Part shown: one piece after another, positions 44,456 to 55,938 of the stretch
Layout of the letters: each line of letters starts with the position of its first letter
Numbering within the stretch: the first letter of the stretch is position 1
NCBI GenBank assembly: GCA_050084985.1
Contig: JBITNC010000001.1
Location: 140,492,001-140,556,000 of the forward strand
DNA length: 64,000 nucleotides
DNA from: Nageia nagi
Lineage: Eukaryota > Pinophyta
Reading direction: 5' to 3'
Program-made: the position numbers and the translations under genes
Notes under the pieces: generated by a model
The model's input: the letters and a program-made list of their open reading frames with translations, nothing else
Database searches by the model: none
What the model was told of the DNA's origin: nothing

Positions 44456-45755
44456 AGTTGGATGAAGATATTAATTATCTCGTGTGGGGCACATATCTTT
44501 GACACCTATGTTTGTTTAGGCACATATATTTGTTTCCTCCTAGTTCAGTTCAACTAGAAAATGCTCAATAGGTGCACCTTGCATATGGAGAAGATAACTC
44601 AGTGTGTAGTGTGCACTGGATATGAAAATAACTATAAAAATTTGATTATGAATTATAATTAGGGTATAGCTCAAGTTAAACAATTATTTAAAATAATGCA
44701 GTACCCTTGTATCTTTCTCAATCAAATGTTCTCTCCAATGTTTCTTTTTCTTTTCTTTCGAGTTATTTTCTTGCATTTTTCTTACAATCTATTCCCTCGC
44801 TACGGAGGATAGTTATTCTTCTGCTAGCACATTTTCTTTTGTACATAATCTCTTTACCAATCTTTGTCATTTAACATTATATTGAGTTTGATGTACATGT
44901 TCCTTTTTGTTTATCCTAATATATTTTTATCTATCATTCTTAGATGTTTGAGAGGGGTTTATTGAAGGACTATCCCTTTTCCTTTCCTCTATTATTGGTA
45001 AAGAATGTGATGCTTTTCTATGCTGATTAATATTAAGAAACCCCCACTTCTTGCGTTGAGGATATATTATACAATTTCCATAAACAAAATTATATATCAA
45101 CTTTCTAGCTACCCTATAAGCTTTCCATATTTCTCCTTCAACACTATGTGCAATCTCTTTGTCAGCCTATAACAAGTGAACAAGATCAAACCATAATAAG
45201 TAAACTATATACTTATGTAATTCTAACATTGTTGTGTAAAGAAATACAAAAATACCAACCATTGCTAAGTTAAAGGCCACCACCGTAAGCTAGAACATAG
45301 ATAGCAGTAACTTATGGTTTCCTTCCACATATGTATTTTATAAAAAGATTAGTTCATTAAAAATATAACATATACTTGAGGAAAAGGAAAAACACTACAA
45401 CGAGAATTTTTTAGAGTCTCTTAAATATTCTCATAGAATCACTACAATACAATTTTATGGACTACAATATTAATGGTTTGGAGCCTCTCAAGTATTTTCA
45501 AAAAATGCAATTGACTAGTTTTAGACTATATTTAATAACATATGCAATACCCTTCTCCATATAAATATCAAGTGTGGTAGCCTCATAGATCCTTATCGTT
45601 GTTTTGATGGAATGATTAAAAGAGATGTAGAATTCCATGATTATAACTTATAAAAAAACAAGGCTTTGTAGGAAGGCATTGGCCCTTTTCCACCAAGTGC
45701 AATGAAATAGAAGTCTTGTTCCACTCACCAAATTCATATTTTCTAGTGTTGTTTT
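44456..45755. other. No gene recognised; old repeat copy
   Basis: Bases 45095-45190 ('atatatcaactttctagctaccctataag ... aagtgaacaagatcaaacc') match 40960-41065, so part of this stretch belongs to the same old repeat that flanks the inverted PPR pieces. A T/C-rich tract runs at 44720-44800. No coding frame was identified. Confidence 0.5.
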
Positions 45756-45882
45756 TGTTGGAAACCTAATCCTTAGGGATTAAGGTAATTTATGATTATT
45801 AATAGTTTTAGGTGTGTGAGTATGCATGTATTTATAGGAGATCCAATTAATACAATATTTGGCTTTTGGAGTTTCTCCTTCA
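45756..45882 (+). mobile_element. 5' LTR of TRIM-like element
   Basis: 127 bp, TG...CA, with 'tatttatagg' as a TATA-like box about 50 bp before its end. By eye it is identical to 47631-47757. Confidence 0.9.
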
Positions 45883-45884
45883 AG

Positions 45885-45896
45885 TGGTATCAGAGC
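45885..45896 (+). other. Primer-binding site of TRIM-like element
   Basis: TGGTATCAGAGC is an exact match to the sequence complementary to the 3' end of plant initiator-Met tRNA and starts two bases after the LTR. Confidence 0.9.
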
Positions 45897-47489
45897 CTCG
45901 TTGGAGAAGATCTGGAGAACTCCATTGCCCATCCTCCAAGATGAGGGTTTGAAGTTTTTTGTGGGTTCATAGTTTCAGCTGTGGCTATGAAGATTTGAAT
46001 CTGTTGAAGAGAGGCAGAGGATTGCCCTAGAGATGTGAATGATGGCCAGAGGAGCCATGAGAGAAGATCATGCAGAGAAAGGGATGTTGGAGTGCATCTC
46101 CTTGCATGGATCATGAGAAGAGCCTGTGTGGAGAAAGGGGTGTGTCTTGGACTGCACCTCCCCACATGGAGCCTGAGGAAGAGAAGAGAATGCCTCATAG
46201 AGGAGGCATCGCAAAGCTGAAAGCTAAGAATGCAGCCCTGGGCGGAGAACGAGGTCAGGCGGCATGACCTGAAAATGGTGAAGGAAGGCATCGCCATAAT
46301 CGATCGATTGAACGATTTCAGGAGGCCACCGGCTAGGAGGGAGTCGAATAGGGTGCAAATCGAGACGGCTGGGTTGGGGAAGGAGTACCCGCAGCAGTCA
46401 GGAACGTGCCAGGATGGCGCACGATAGTCTGAGGATAGGCCCGAGAATGGACAGGAGAGAGAGGCAGATCCACAACCCAGGTGCAGTTGAGTGGGGCGAG
46501 CATGCCCAGACCACGAGACGATTCGAGAAGGGAGAGAGCAGTGGATCTGGGGTACAGAAGACCCACGTAAGAATGAGCCACAAGGAGCTCAGTGTGGTGC
46601 CATGGAGGATCTTGGAAGCGACGGAGTTTTTGGAATCTGTCTGAAGAACATTGATGAGGAAGGAGCAGGAGGCATCTAACCATTAGCCAGCCACAGTGCA
46701 GCAACGATGCAGAACAGAAGGAGAGGAGGATTGTGGGGAGCTTCTGCGGCAGAGAAAACATGTATTTGACAGCCTTCAGATTTCTGTTTCCTAACAGAAG
46801 CTATCCCATGGATGCTTCAAGTTGCGTGCAGTTAGATACCACGCATTAGATTTTGGACATGTCCGTATTTGGGGGCGAAGAAGAATATTGTCAAGTGAAG
46901 GAAATATGCGTGTACTTGGCCCAAGAAATGGTGTCGATTTTTTTCGCACGAGAAGGCATTAGCGGTATACGCGCAGTCGTCGGGGTCACAGTTCGAGTAT
47001 TTGGCCCACGGAAAACAGCCGCAATCGCGCGACGGTTAGTGCTTTGACCCCCGGAGAAACAGATGGTTTCCGATCCCGTCCCTGGATGTGGCGATCTCGT
47101 TCTACCTCGGGGTCGCCATGGTCGAAAAGTTGTTTGTTCAGGCGAAGGGGCGGGGATCCCGGCGAGACGCAGGTTTTCTGGCCGGAGGCTAGGGTATGGA
47201 GCCTTCGTCAAGTCGAAGATGCTGACGTGGCCTCACCAGCCTCATGTCGACGGTGGGGGATAAGTTGTATAGGGTGGACGTGAATGAAGGCAAGCATGAG
47301 ATGATGTAGTTGAGCGGAGCTCCTCCGGGCCAAACAGTGGACTAAGTGGGGTCCAGAACAGAGCGCCAGATGAACCCCTGACAAGCGCCAGACATGGTAG
47401 TTGGGAACCGACCTGACACCGTAACGCTGCTGTTGGGCTCAGCGTAACGCCAAATGAACGCCAGATGAGCGCCAGACCAGATCCAAAGA

Positions 47490-47570
47490 CTAGCTCCAGA
47501 AACAAGCTCCAGAGACGAGCTCCAGAAACGAGCTCCAGAAAAGGCTCCTGAAAAAGCTCCAGCTCCATAA
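47490..47570 (+). repeat. Short GC-rich tandem repeat (gctccagaaacga)
   Basis: The word GCTCCAGA(A/G)ACGA is repeated about five times with 12-14-bp spacing. It follows several 'gcgccagat' words at 47365-47480. It lies in the 3' part of the TRIM-like interior, shortly before its polypurine tract. Confidence 0.75.
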
Positions 47571-47630
47571 AAGGCTACACACCTAAAGGCATCTTTGTAT
47601 TCTTAATCCCTTGCGGATTAAAGGAGGGAA

Positions 47631-47757
47631 TGTTGGAAACCTAATCCTTAGGGATTAAGGTAATTTATGATTATTAATAGTTTTAGGTGTGTGAGTATGC
47701 ATGTATTTATAGGAGATCCAATTAATACAATATTTGGCTTTTGGAGTTTCTCCTTCA
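47631..47757 (+). mobile_element. 3' LTR of TRIM-like element
   Basis: Identical by eye to the 5' LTR. Followed by the GTTTT target duplication. Confidence 0.9.
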
Positions 47758-47860
47758 GTTTTTGCACTCAAAATCATAGGAAGAGGGTCTTGATATCTAT
47801 AAAATAAAATATATAATTAATTATCATTTGAATTTTATTTACATAAATGATTTTATAGGC

Positions 47861-47945
47861 ATGTATGCTAGGTTTGGGAACATATAGAAGGCTTGTGAAT
47901 TATTTGACAAAATGAAAGATAAAAACATAATCCAATGGAATGCTA
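47861..47945 (+). pseudogene. PPR motif fragment
   Basis: The plus strand encodes MYARFGNI, TAG, then KACELFDKMKDKNIIQWNA, a plant PLS-type PPR motif ('MYAKCG.IE.A..LFD.M..+N...WNA') with one stop in place of Glu. The TRIM-like element sits about 100 bp upstream. This PPR piece is on the plus strand, unlike the main array. Confidence 0.75.
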
Positions 47946-48225
47946 AAACTACAACTAAAGTTACAACATGGTCAAACTTTACTGAAGTGGATAATTTTCT
48001 ATCAATCTTATATTATACCTTAACATTTGCTTGACCAATATGTAAGACAAACTTTGTACTTTGCAAGTTCATAAATAGTGCAAAAAAATGATAATTAATT
48101 GGTTTTTAGTTTCCTTTTTATTGTTCATACAACTCTGTTCTTTTAAACTTCATAGAATACCAATTCTACTAGAGAATTTTTGCAATGAACCAATAAAATT
48201 AATAGCCATAAAAAATGGCTAACAT

Positions 48226-49255
48226 TGTAATGCTACCCCACTAAGCTGCACCTCATCAAACCTCAAAATTTTAGAGCTATTTTTTTTTATATATAAATAA
48301 CTCCTATGTGAGGATCATTATCAATGAAATACATATCCCTCAATGACGATGCATTTTAGTTCCTAGCAATATTACTAGATATCACCATCCCTAGTTAAGT
48401 ACTAGGGCACATTCACCACGCAAGCCCACCTCACTTTCGTGCGATTTCTCGTGATGATCATGCACTAGTTTTAAATAAATAGTGTTTCTTTTTACACTAA
48501 GTTCATTCTTCATTTCAAAGCACACCACTTCAAATTTAATCTTTTGACCTATAATCATTAGGTTAGGTTACCAATATACATAATTTTTTGAATCCTTTAA
48601 TTTATGTTTTCTATTGGATATTAGTCCCATAATTGCTATTTATTATCATGTCTTTTGAACATTCCTTACTACAACTATATCAATCTATCCTTTATTTGTA
48701 TTATGATCTGACTAGTTTCATTATAATAGAAATTAGAGTGTAGCCATTATGATCACTAGGATATCAATATTCTAAATGCATCTTTAAACCTAAATCTTAA
48801 CCTAATGCTTGCCATTTCTCTCAATTAACTTCCATTCTTAGTCTAAGGTTTCATTTATCCTTTATTTTCCTTTTGGGATTTTAGCTTATCGACTTAGGTT
48901 TCTTTGTAGGGCCACCTAAACCCTAACATTTTAATTAGGTTTGAGCTATATACCACAACATTATTAATACTCCAATGTTATATAGGTAACTAATGCTTTT
49001 GTCTCTTTGACATATCAAGGATGTCTATTTACATGAACACTATCCCATCTTTTCAATGTTCTAACGAGTCATTAAATATTCATCTTTTAGTTATTTTCTC
49101 TACGGAAATTATCTTTCACTATCAAACTATCAATATTATGATTTCCAAATAAATAACATCGTTGAGCACAATATGATTCTTACCTCATTATTTTATTTAT
49201 CCTTTTAAAACATAACCCATTTAAAAACTTAAACCTTGAATGGGATAAATCATAC
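48226..49255 (-). mobile_element. 3' LTR of the LARD-like element
   Basis: About 1030 bp. It shares long blocks with 55004-55938, such as 'gtgaggatcattatc', 'gatgatcatgcactagtttt' and 'tagggccacctaaaccctaa'. It has a roughly 70-bp segment (around 48810-48880) that the other LTR lacks. Many substitutions separate the pair, so the insertion is old. The exact outer boundary near 49251-49255 is uncertain because no polypurine tract is clear. Confidence 0.75.
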
Positions 49256-52200
49256 ATAGGTTTTAACATTTCATAAATAACTTAATATGAACATATGGGC
49301 TAACTACCTTGGTAAACATTTAGTACATAAATAACACCTTTATTTTATGCCTTATCATACACATGAAGATATCAATACAATGAGTCTAATTGTAATCCTA
49401 GTTGTGATGTACACCGTGTGTTCCATAATACTTCATATAATACATTAATTTTATCAACATGTGGAATGTACACCCGTGTAGCACTATGTAAAAGAGGGTC
49501 TTTGATTTGTCCTCATGCACTTGGTGTATCTCCTTGTTTCGTCCATCCCAAGGATCCAAGAGTTGTTGGGTGAGGTACTAGAAAAGATTTTAGAGTATTT
49601 GAGGATCGAGACAACTCTTTTCATGATATAATGCATCCTAACCAAGATGCTTCACATCTCATTATTTCTATCACTTCCAATCAATTTCATGCAAGAATTC
49701 AAATAACAATACTCTCTTCTTAATCTTGAGAGGTTTTATGTTTGTACTAGAACTACATCCTTTCGTCGATCACAAAGTATAATTACTTAATCTAATCTAA
49801 TCTAATCATGCAAGTGGTCTTACATGTATCAATGAAAACTCATACTAAAAATAAATCAAATTGGTCCTTTAGATTCTCAAATGATATTATTAATCTAAGA
49901 CCAATAAATAACCATTAAATTTTTTAATGAAATCTCATTCATTGATTTCCATGAATGCTTTCTTCTTGTTACTTATCAATTCTATATCAGAAAAAGAACC
50001 ATTGAGTTTAATTAACAATATAATTAATCTAATCCTACTCTATGATCCTTACAATAGAATTAAAGCTATTATAAAAATAATAATTTATTAAAATGATCAT
50101 TTTAACTTTTAGTCCCTTATAAATATAATAATCAATAATACAATCCTAAGGCCTAAGGAGGATTAGAAATGTGCGTATAAATGTATCTTTATTTTGTCTT
50201 AATTCTTAAGAGTTGGGATACCAAGGTAGAGGTATGCTCATCACACTCTTATCTCCTCCTACCGCATGATTTGTAGGTGACTTGTTAAGTTGTCAATGTT
50301 GGTTTGGGAATAGTCATCTATGATTGAAAATCATTTGTTTTAAATCTTCTACATGGGTTAATTTCCATACTTAATATTTGAACTTTAATGGATTCAATTT
50401 AATGAATCAAATATGTGGCGATGGTAATATTTCGAGTTACCCAGAGATAAATGCATCAAATGGGACTCAATGAGGACTATATAGGCGATGTTTCAATAAG
50501 CCCAAGAAATAAGTACTTCATTTCTTATTTGCCTTATCATAGGCAAACCTATGATAGAGTGGAAGAAGTATGAAATAAGGAGAAATGGTATAGCGAGGCA
50601 TCTAGACTTCACAACACTTGCATGATCTGAAATTTCCACACTACACTCTAGAAAAGGATGCCTACATTAGGCTTCTTACTGATGAATGGTACAATATTTC
50701 ATACAAGCATACCATGATCTTGAGGACAACTCAAGCTAAATTAATTAAACATAGGGTGAGTATACGCTTATTGAACATTATATATTTTTCCAAGGGTTAT
50801 ATCAGATTCTGCTTCCTTGACTTCAACATCTTACAAGACCATAATTTTTTTTTATTTATTAATTTGTTCATTCTTATCTTTAGTATGGACAAAATATACA
50901 ATACATTCACATGCAAATATGTGTAATAAATAAAAATACCATGCCTTTCACATAGTAGTAATTAATGTAAGGTCAATAATAATAAAGGACCATGTTTTAC
51001 CATCATTTTAAATAATGAATTCCATTTTTCAAAATAAACTTAAAGGTTCACACATAAAATTCATATCTTAGATTAAATATTTTAGCACTAGGACTAAAAT
51101 ATAAGAAAAAGCACTTGGACTTTTGAATAGACAAGTAAGAGGAGAGAGATTCCTTCCTTCATGGGTCACAAGACTAAAATTTGGGAAGAGGGGATAAGTG
51201 TGTGGATGATTTTTCTAAAGGTTCTCCTAGGTATTTATAAACAAAGGTTGGTATAGTCCATCCAAAAATTTAACTATTTGTTAACCTTAACATTTTTGTT
51301 TCTTGAGGGATAGGGGGGTTTATTATTTTATGGTAGGATTTTGATAAATTTGTTTGTAATTCCAAGTCCTACAAATTATTTTACACACCTCATGCTAGGC
51401 ACCAAAATGTATGAAAAAGGTTTATCAATTATTTACACACCTAACATAAAATACCAAAATGTATGGAGATAGTCCCTCCATATTTTTACAAAATACCAAC
51501 ATAGCCTTTCACCTACTACAAAATACCAAATAGTCCCTCATTTCTAAATTTATTTTCACCTAATCCTAGAATTTATTATTTGTAAAAACTAAATTTCTTT
51601 GGTAAAAATTCAAATTTAAATATCTGGAATATTCCTTGCAACATTTAAAAATAGTCAATTGATTTTCCAAAGCAATTTAGGCATGCACATCAAATTTTTA
51701 GCACATAATTTTACATGTAGAGGTCTCCTATTCTACAAGGTAAAAAAATTTAGTGCATACACGAACATCATACACATCATAGGGATCAAGTATCATGCAT
51801 AATATTTATGAAATACATCTATATGATTTAAGGAGGTCGCTGTGGGCTGTCAGTGAATCAATGCCAATCATTTTCTCACTCTTACCAATTCATTCTCGTA
51901 ACCAACTCATCTTTGGTTCCTTGGGGTCTCCAACCTGACTCCCATGTTGAGTCAACCCATAACCTGTGTCACAACAATCTCAAAGCCAACATCAAATCAA
52001 CAAAAATATTGCATATAACCATTCATTATTAGTCATCTCGTAAAAAAATAATTTCAATAATATTTTGAAAGGTAGTCGAGTCATCATAAATGAAATTAGG
52101 TGGGTCATTACAAAATTTTTGAAGGTATTCAAAATTATAAGTGTAATGGGGTCATTACATACTCCTCCCCTTAGGAATAGCATAGTCCTCTGTATTTCTT

Positions 52201-54990
52201 TCTTTTCAATTCATCAAATTACCTAAAAATACACATCATGTAATAATATAGTAAATAAAATTCTTACACCAGATTTGACATTATAAAGGGGCATTAAGAT
52301 TATCCAACTTGAGTCTGTGTTAATGGGCAGTTGACCTTCAAGTGGGTTGGGTTGATCAACTATCGAAATTAGTCAACCCCTTCATTTTTGGTGTTCACCA
52401 CCATAATTCTCTATAGATTAGGTCGGATGCATTAATATGATCCCACCATTGCTATCTACTAACCAATCAATTGCAGATGCCATTTGATCATATCGTTAGG
52501 TTTTGGTTTCATCTTGGGGCCCATATCACCCAAGATGACGCTAATCCAAAATAATATCATACAACATGTATGAGCAAATCATCCATAAAAGTATGGGTAG
52601 AGCGCATCGTCCCTCGAATAATTATCATTTCTAGTTATTAACACATGACAAAGAAATGATTGCAGCCTATATCCTCACCCAATATAGCTTAGATTTATCA
52701 GTTACTACCCCTTCTCCTGGGGTAAGATAAATAACATGCCCATATCTATCGATTCGTATCCCAAGTGGTTTGAGCTCTCGTGCCCATATCTTAGGAACTC
52801 AAACGTCTTTAGGAAGTAAACAACTTCCTCATCATGATGTTTAATTCTAATAATCATAAAATAATCATTTTTTAATGAACTTCATTTCAAATTATCATAA
52901 CAATGTATGAGTCAATCATGAAAATCTGCATCTCATCTACCAATCATAATTATTTTTAAAACAAATCTTATCCTTAAAAATATAAAGGTTAACAATAGAT
53001 AGTTAGCCATTACCTCATTGTATTTCAAAAGTTTATTTGATATCCACCTCACCCTTATACATGTGAGGTATTAACAATTTTGCAGTTTTGCATATGTTAG
53101 GTATTATATTTTGATCTAATAGGCATAAAATTGGGTCAATCTTACTTATTTTACCCTAAGATCTATTAATCTTCGTTAAAAATCTTGATTCATACTCTTT
53201 TTTCTTAATACTTAGGTTTGAATGAACAAAAATTATCGATAATGATTCTATAAAGAGTTCTCTTTTCAAGAAGACAATGACCAACAAGAAATACTAAATA
53301 TAACATCACATCTTTATTATCAATTAAACACATTAACAATGTATTCATCACTAAGGAATCCATCCATGTTTGTGCTTATCATTGAAAGTACAATATTACC
53401 TAAACTTTCATCATTAAGGTTTATCAGCATATCTTGGGATAAGTTTATCCCAAACTAAGCTAGAAGTTTTCCATACTCCTAGATTTTGTCTTTCCAAACC
53501 TTAATCTCCCTAAGGGAAGTGCTAATACTCATTAATGCTTTTCTTTTATAATTTGAACTTGCTCCTAAAGCTCTCATTTTCGAATAAGATACCTTTCATT
53601 TTCTATTGGCAACTTATTTCACTCGATCATTAATATGATATTTTCTTGATCTAGAGCATATCTCTAAATCCTAAGAGATTTTCTTTGTTCCCCTTCAATA
53701 ATCAATTATTGGTGCAAGAAAGCATTTTATATGTCAAACGACATTTTTCTTATGAAAATTTCTTAATAATGTGTTCTTATAAGATTTTCACTTACATGTA
53801 GTACTATTAAATTCATTGTTGATTTATTATCATTTTTCTCGCTTAAAATTTTACAGGTCAAACTAGAAAGGAAAATAAGCAAATATTGAATTTTATAAGA
53901 ATTCGTCATGACTTTTACACATTCTTAATCATATTTTGAAAATACATAAAATAGGCATTCACAAACAATATTCATCATAAGTTAATCATTTATTTAGATC
54001 AATTAATAGTTCAAGAAAATGGGGGCTCTCTCCCATTTGGCTCTCCATTTGAGATTCATCTTCCTTGTCACCCTTATCATTGGGTTACTTTGATGAATCT
54101 AGAGTGACCGTAATACCATGTCGAAATAACAACTTTTCGTACCTTCGAGCTTGTGTCCTCCATTTTTATGTTTCCCATAAGAAGGCACTAAGGTGCACGA
54201 ATGCCTATTTTTGCACACCTTGTATTTACTCTATCAACTTTCATTCCTAGTCGATGAGGTCAATCATCAACTTATTTTGTTCTGAAGATAAACAATTCTA
54301 AATTCTTTCACATTCTTCTCTTTCTCTTCGAATATTCCTTATTAGTTCTTTTGCGTTCTTTAGTTGTTGTCGTAAGAACTTGTTCTCCATGATAGCTTGA
54401 ATCTTTTTTCATTATTCATCTTTAGTTATTTGAAACACTTTTATACAAGTGACATAATCCTAAGAGGTTTAACTAATAATGTAGGATGTGGTACCATATG
54501 CATAAACTTAAATTACAATATTGTACTACACCTTTTTCAGCCGCAACATTTCTCATAAATCTCTTTAGTATCTTATTAGATGCTTTCTCGATGGTACGAA
54601 CATTATATCATCATAATTTCTTTGAAGATATTTTAGTGTTTGTATATTTTTGACCATTTGGAAGAATACTTTTGTACACATCCTTGCAATTATTGTCCAT
54701 CCTTATTTTGATATGAAATAAATTTGGATAGTTCCTCGGATCTAATCCCTTACAATTCATCTATATCCCTTTCAAGCCTCAAAGTATCATTTACTAAAGT
54801 ATCCGATAATCTATAAAATGAAATTCCATCTTCAATATTGGATAAAATGTCAAATTCAGTAGGCAACCAAATTCAAGACCAACCCATATCTTAGTGTTTC
54901 TAGAGTTTCATACAAGATAAGAGATAAATGGTTAAGACTAACTGAATATATTGTTATTCACCACTTTACCTTAGGTCATAACTGACACTT
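49256..54990 (-). other. Interior of LARD-like element, non-coding
   Basis: AT-rich, with no convincing frame on either strand. Short features include 'taatctaatctaatctaatc' at 49789-49808 and a block at 52140-52200 with 'cctccccttaggaatagcat'. I see nothing else that can be named. Confidence 0.5.
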
Positions 54991-55002
54991 TCTCTGATAC
55001 CA
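54991..55002 (-). other. Primer-binding site of the LARD-like element
   Basis: The minus strand reads TGGTATCAGAGA, one base from the consensus TGGTATCAGAGC, and touches the LTR at 55004. Confidence 0.8.
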
Positions 55003-55003
55003 A

Positions 55004-55938
55004 TGTAATGCTACCCCACTAATCTACACCTCTTCAAACCTCAAAATTTTAGACTTATTTTTTTATAAATAACTCCTACGTGAGGATCATTATCTATGGA
55101 ACATATATCCCTCATTGACGATACATTTTAGTTCTTAGTAATATTGCTAGATATCATCATGCCTAGTTAATTACTAGGGAACATTCATCATGCAAATCCA
55201 CCTCACTTGTGTGTGATTTCCCATGATGATCATGCACTAGTTTTAACTGAATAGTGTTTCTTTTCAGATCGAGGTCATTCTTCATTTCAAAGTACACTAC
55301 TTCGAATTTAATTTTTGACCTATAATCATTAGTTAGGTTACCAACATACCAAATGTTTCAAATCCTTGAACTTATATTTGCTATTAGATCTTAATCCCAT
55401 AATTGTTATTTATTATCATATCTTTTGAACATTCCTTACTATGCCTATATCAATCTATTCTTTATTTGTATCATTATCGAACTAGTTTCATTATAATAGA
55501 AATTAGAGTGTAGCCATCATGATCACTAGGATATCAATGTCCTAAGTGCATCTTTAAAACCTAATCTTTTATTTTATTTTTAGGGTTTTAGTTTATTGAC
55601 TAGGTTTCTTTGTAGGGCCACCTAAACCCTAACATTTTATTTAAGTTTGAGGTATATACCACAACATTAATAACACTCCAATATTATAAGGTAACTAATG
55701 CTTTTCTCTCTTTGACATATCAAGGATGTCTATTTACTTGAACATAATCCCATCTTTTGAATGTTCTAATGAATCATCTTTTGTTTAATTTCTTTAGGGT
55801 AACTATCAAACTATCGATATTATGATTTCCAAATAAATAACATCGTTGAGCATAATATGATTCTTACTTCATTATTTTATTTTCCTTTCAAAACATAACC
55901 CATTTAAAAACTTAAACCTTGAATAGGATAAATCATAC
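55004..55938 (-). mobile_element. 5' LTR of the LARD-like element
   Basis: About 935 bp, homologous to 48226-49255. Its outer end (…aaatcatac) abuts the copia reverse transcriptase frame of copy B without a gap, so the element interrupts or replaces the rest of that copia pol gene. Confidence 0.75.

Larger units (their letters stand above)
45756..47757 (+). mobile_element. Young non-autonomous LTR retrotransposon (TRIM-like, 2002 bp)
   Basis: Two 127-bp LTRs (45756-45882 and 47631-47757) appear identical. They start TGTTGGAAACC and end CTCCTTCA. A perfect primer site TGGTATCAGAGC follows at 45885-45896, a polypurine tract AAAGGAGGGAA precedes the right LTR (47620-47630), and GTTTT target duplications flank both ends (45751-45755, 47758-47762). 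The 1.75-kb interior encodes no recognisable Gag or Pol. Its longest frames are 142 and 135 codons on the minus strand and look like chance. It is GC- and CpG-rich, unlike all neighbours. Movement would need enzymes from another element. It is larger than most TRIMs. Confidence 0.9.
48226..55938 (-). mobile_element. Large LTR element without recognisable pol (LARD-like)
   Basis: Long direct repeats at 48226-49255 and 55004-55938 both begin TGTAATGCTACCCC. The right copy is preceded by 'tctctgatacca', which on the minus strand is the primer site TGGTATCAGAGA. The element therefore runs on the minus strand with its 5' LTR on the right. The 5.7-kb interior (49256-54990) has no ORF above 102 codons and no reverse transcriptase motif. 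A helical, Arg/Glu-rich remnant at about 54400-54100 could be old gag. No matching target duplication was found, and the two flanks (PPR debris; copia RT) do not rejoin, so deletion or recombination is likely. Confidence 0.7.

Noticed and set aside
45890-47568. Six or more ORFs of 60-142 codons in the TRIM-like interior
   Set aside because: High GC content makes stop codons rare; the frames overlap on both strands and none shows a Gag, Pol or host domain.
50618-50926. 102-codon plus-strand ORF in the LARD-like interior
   Set aside because: No similarity to Gag, Pol or host proteins and on the strand opposite to the element.
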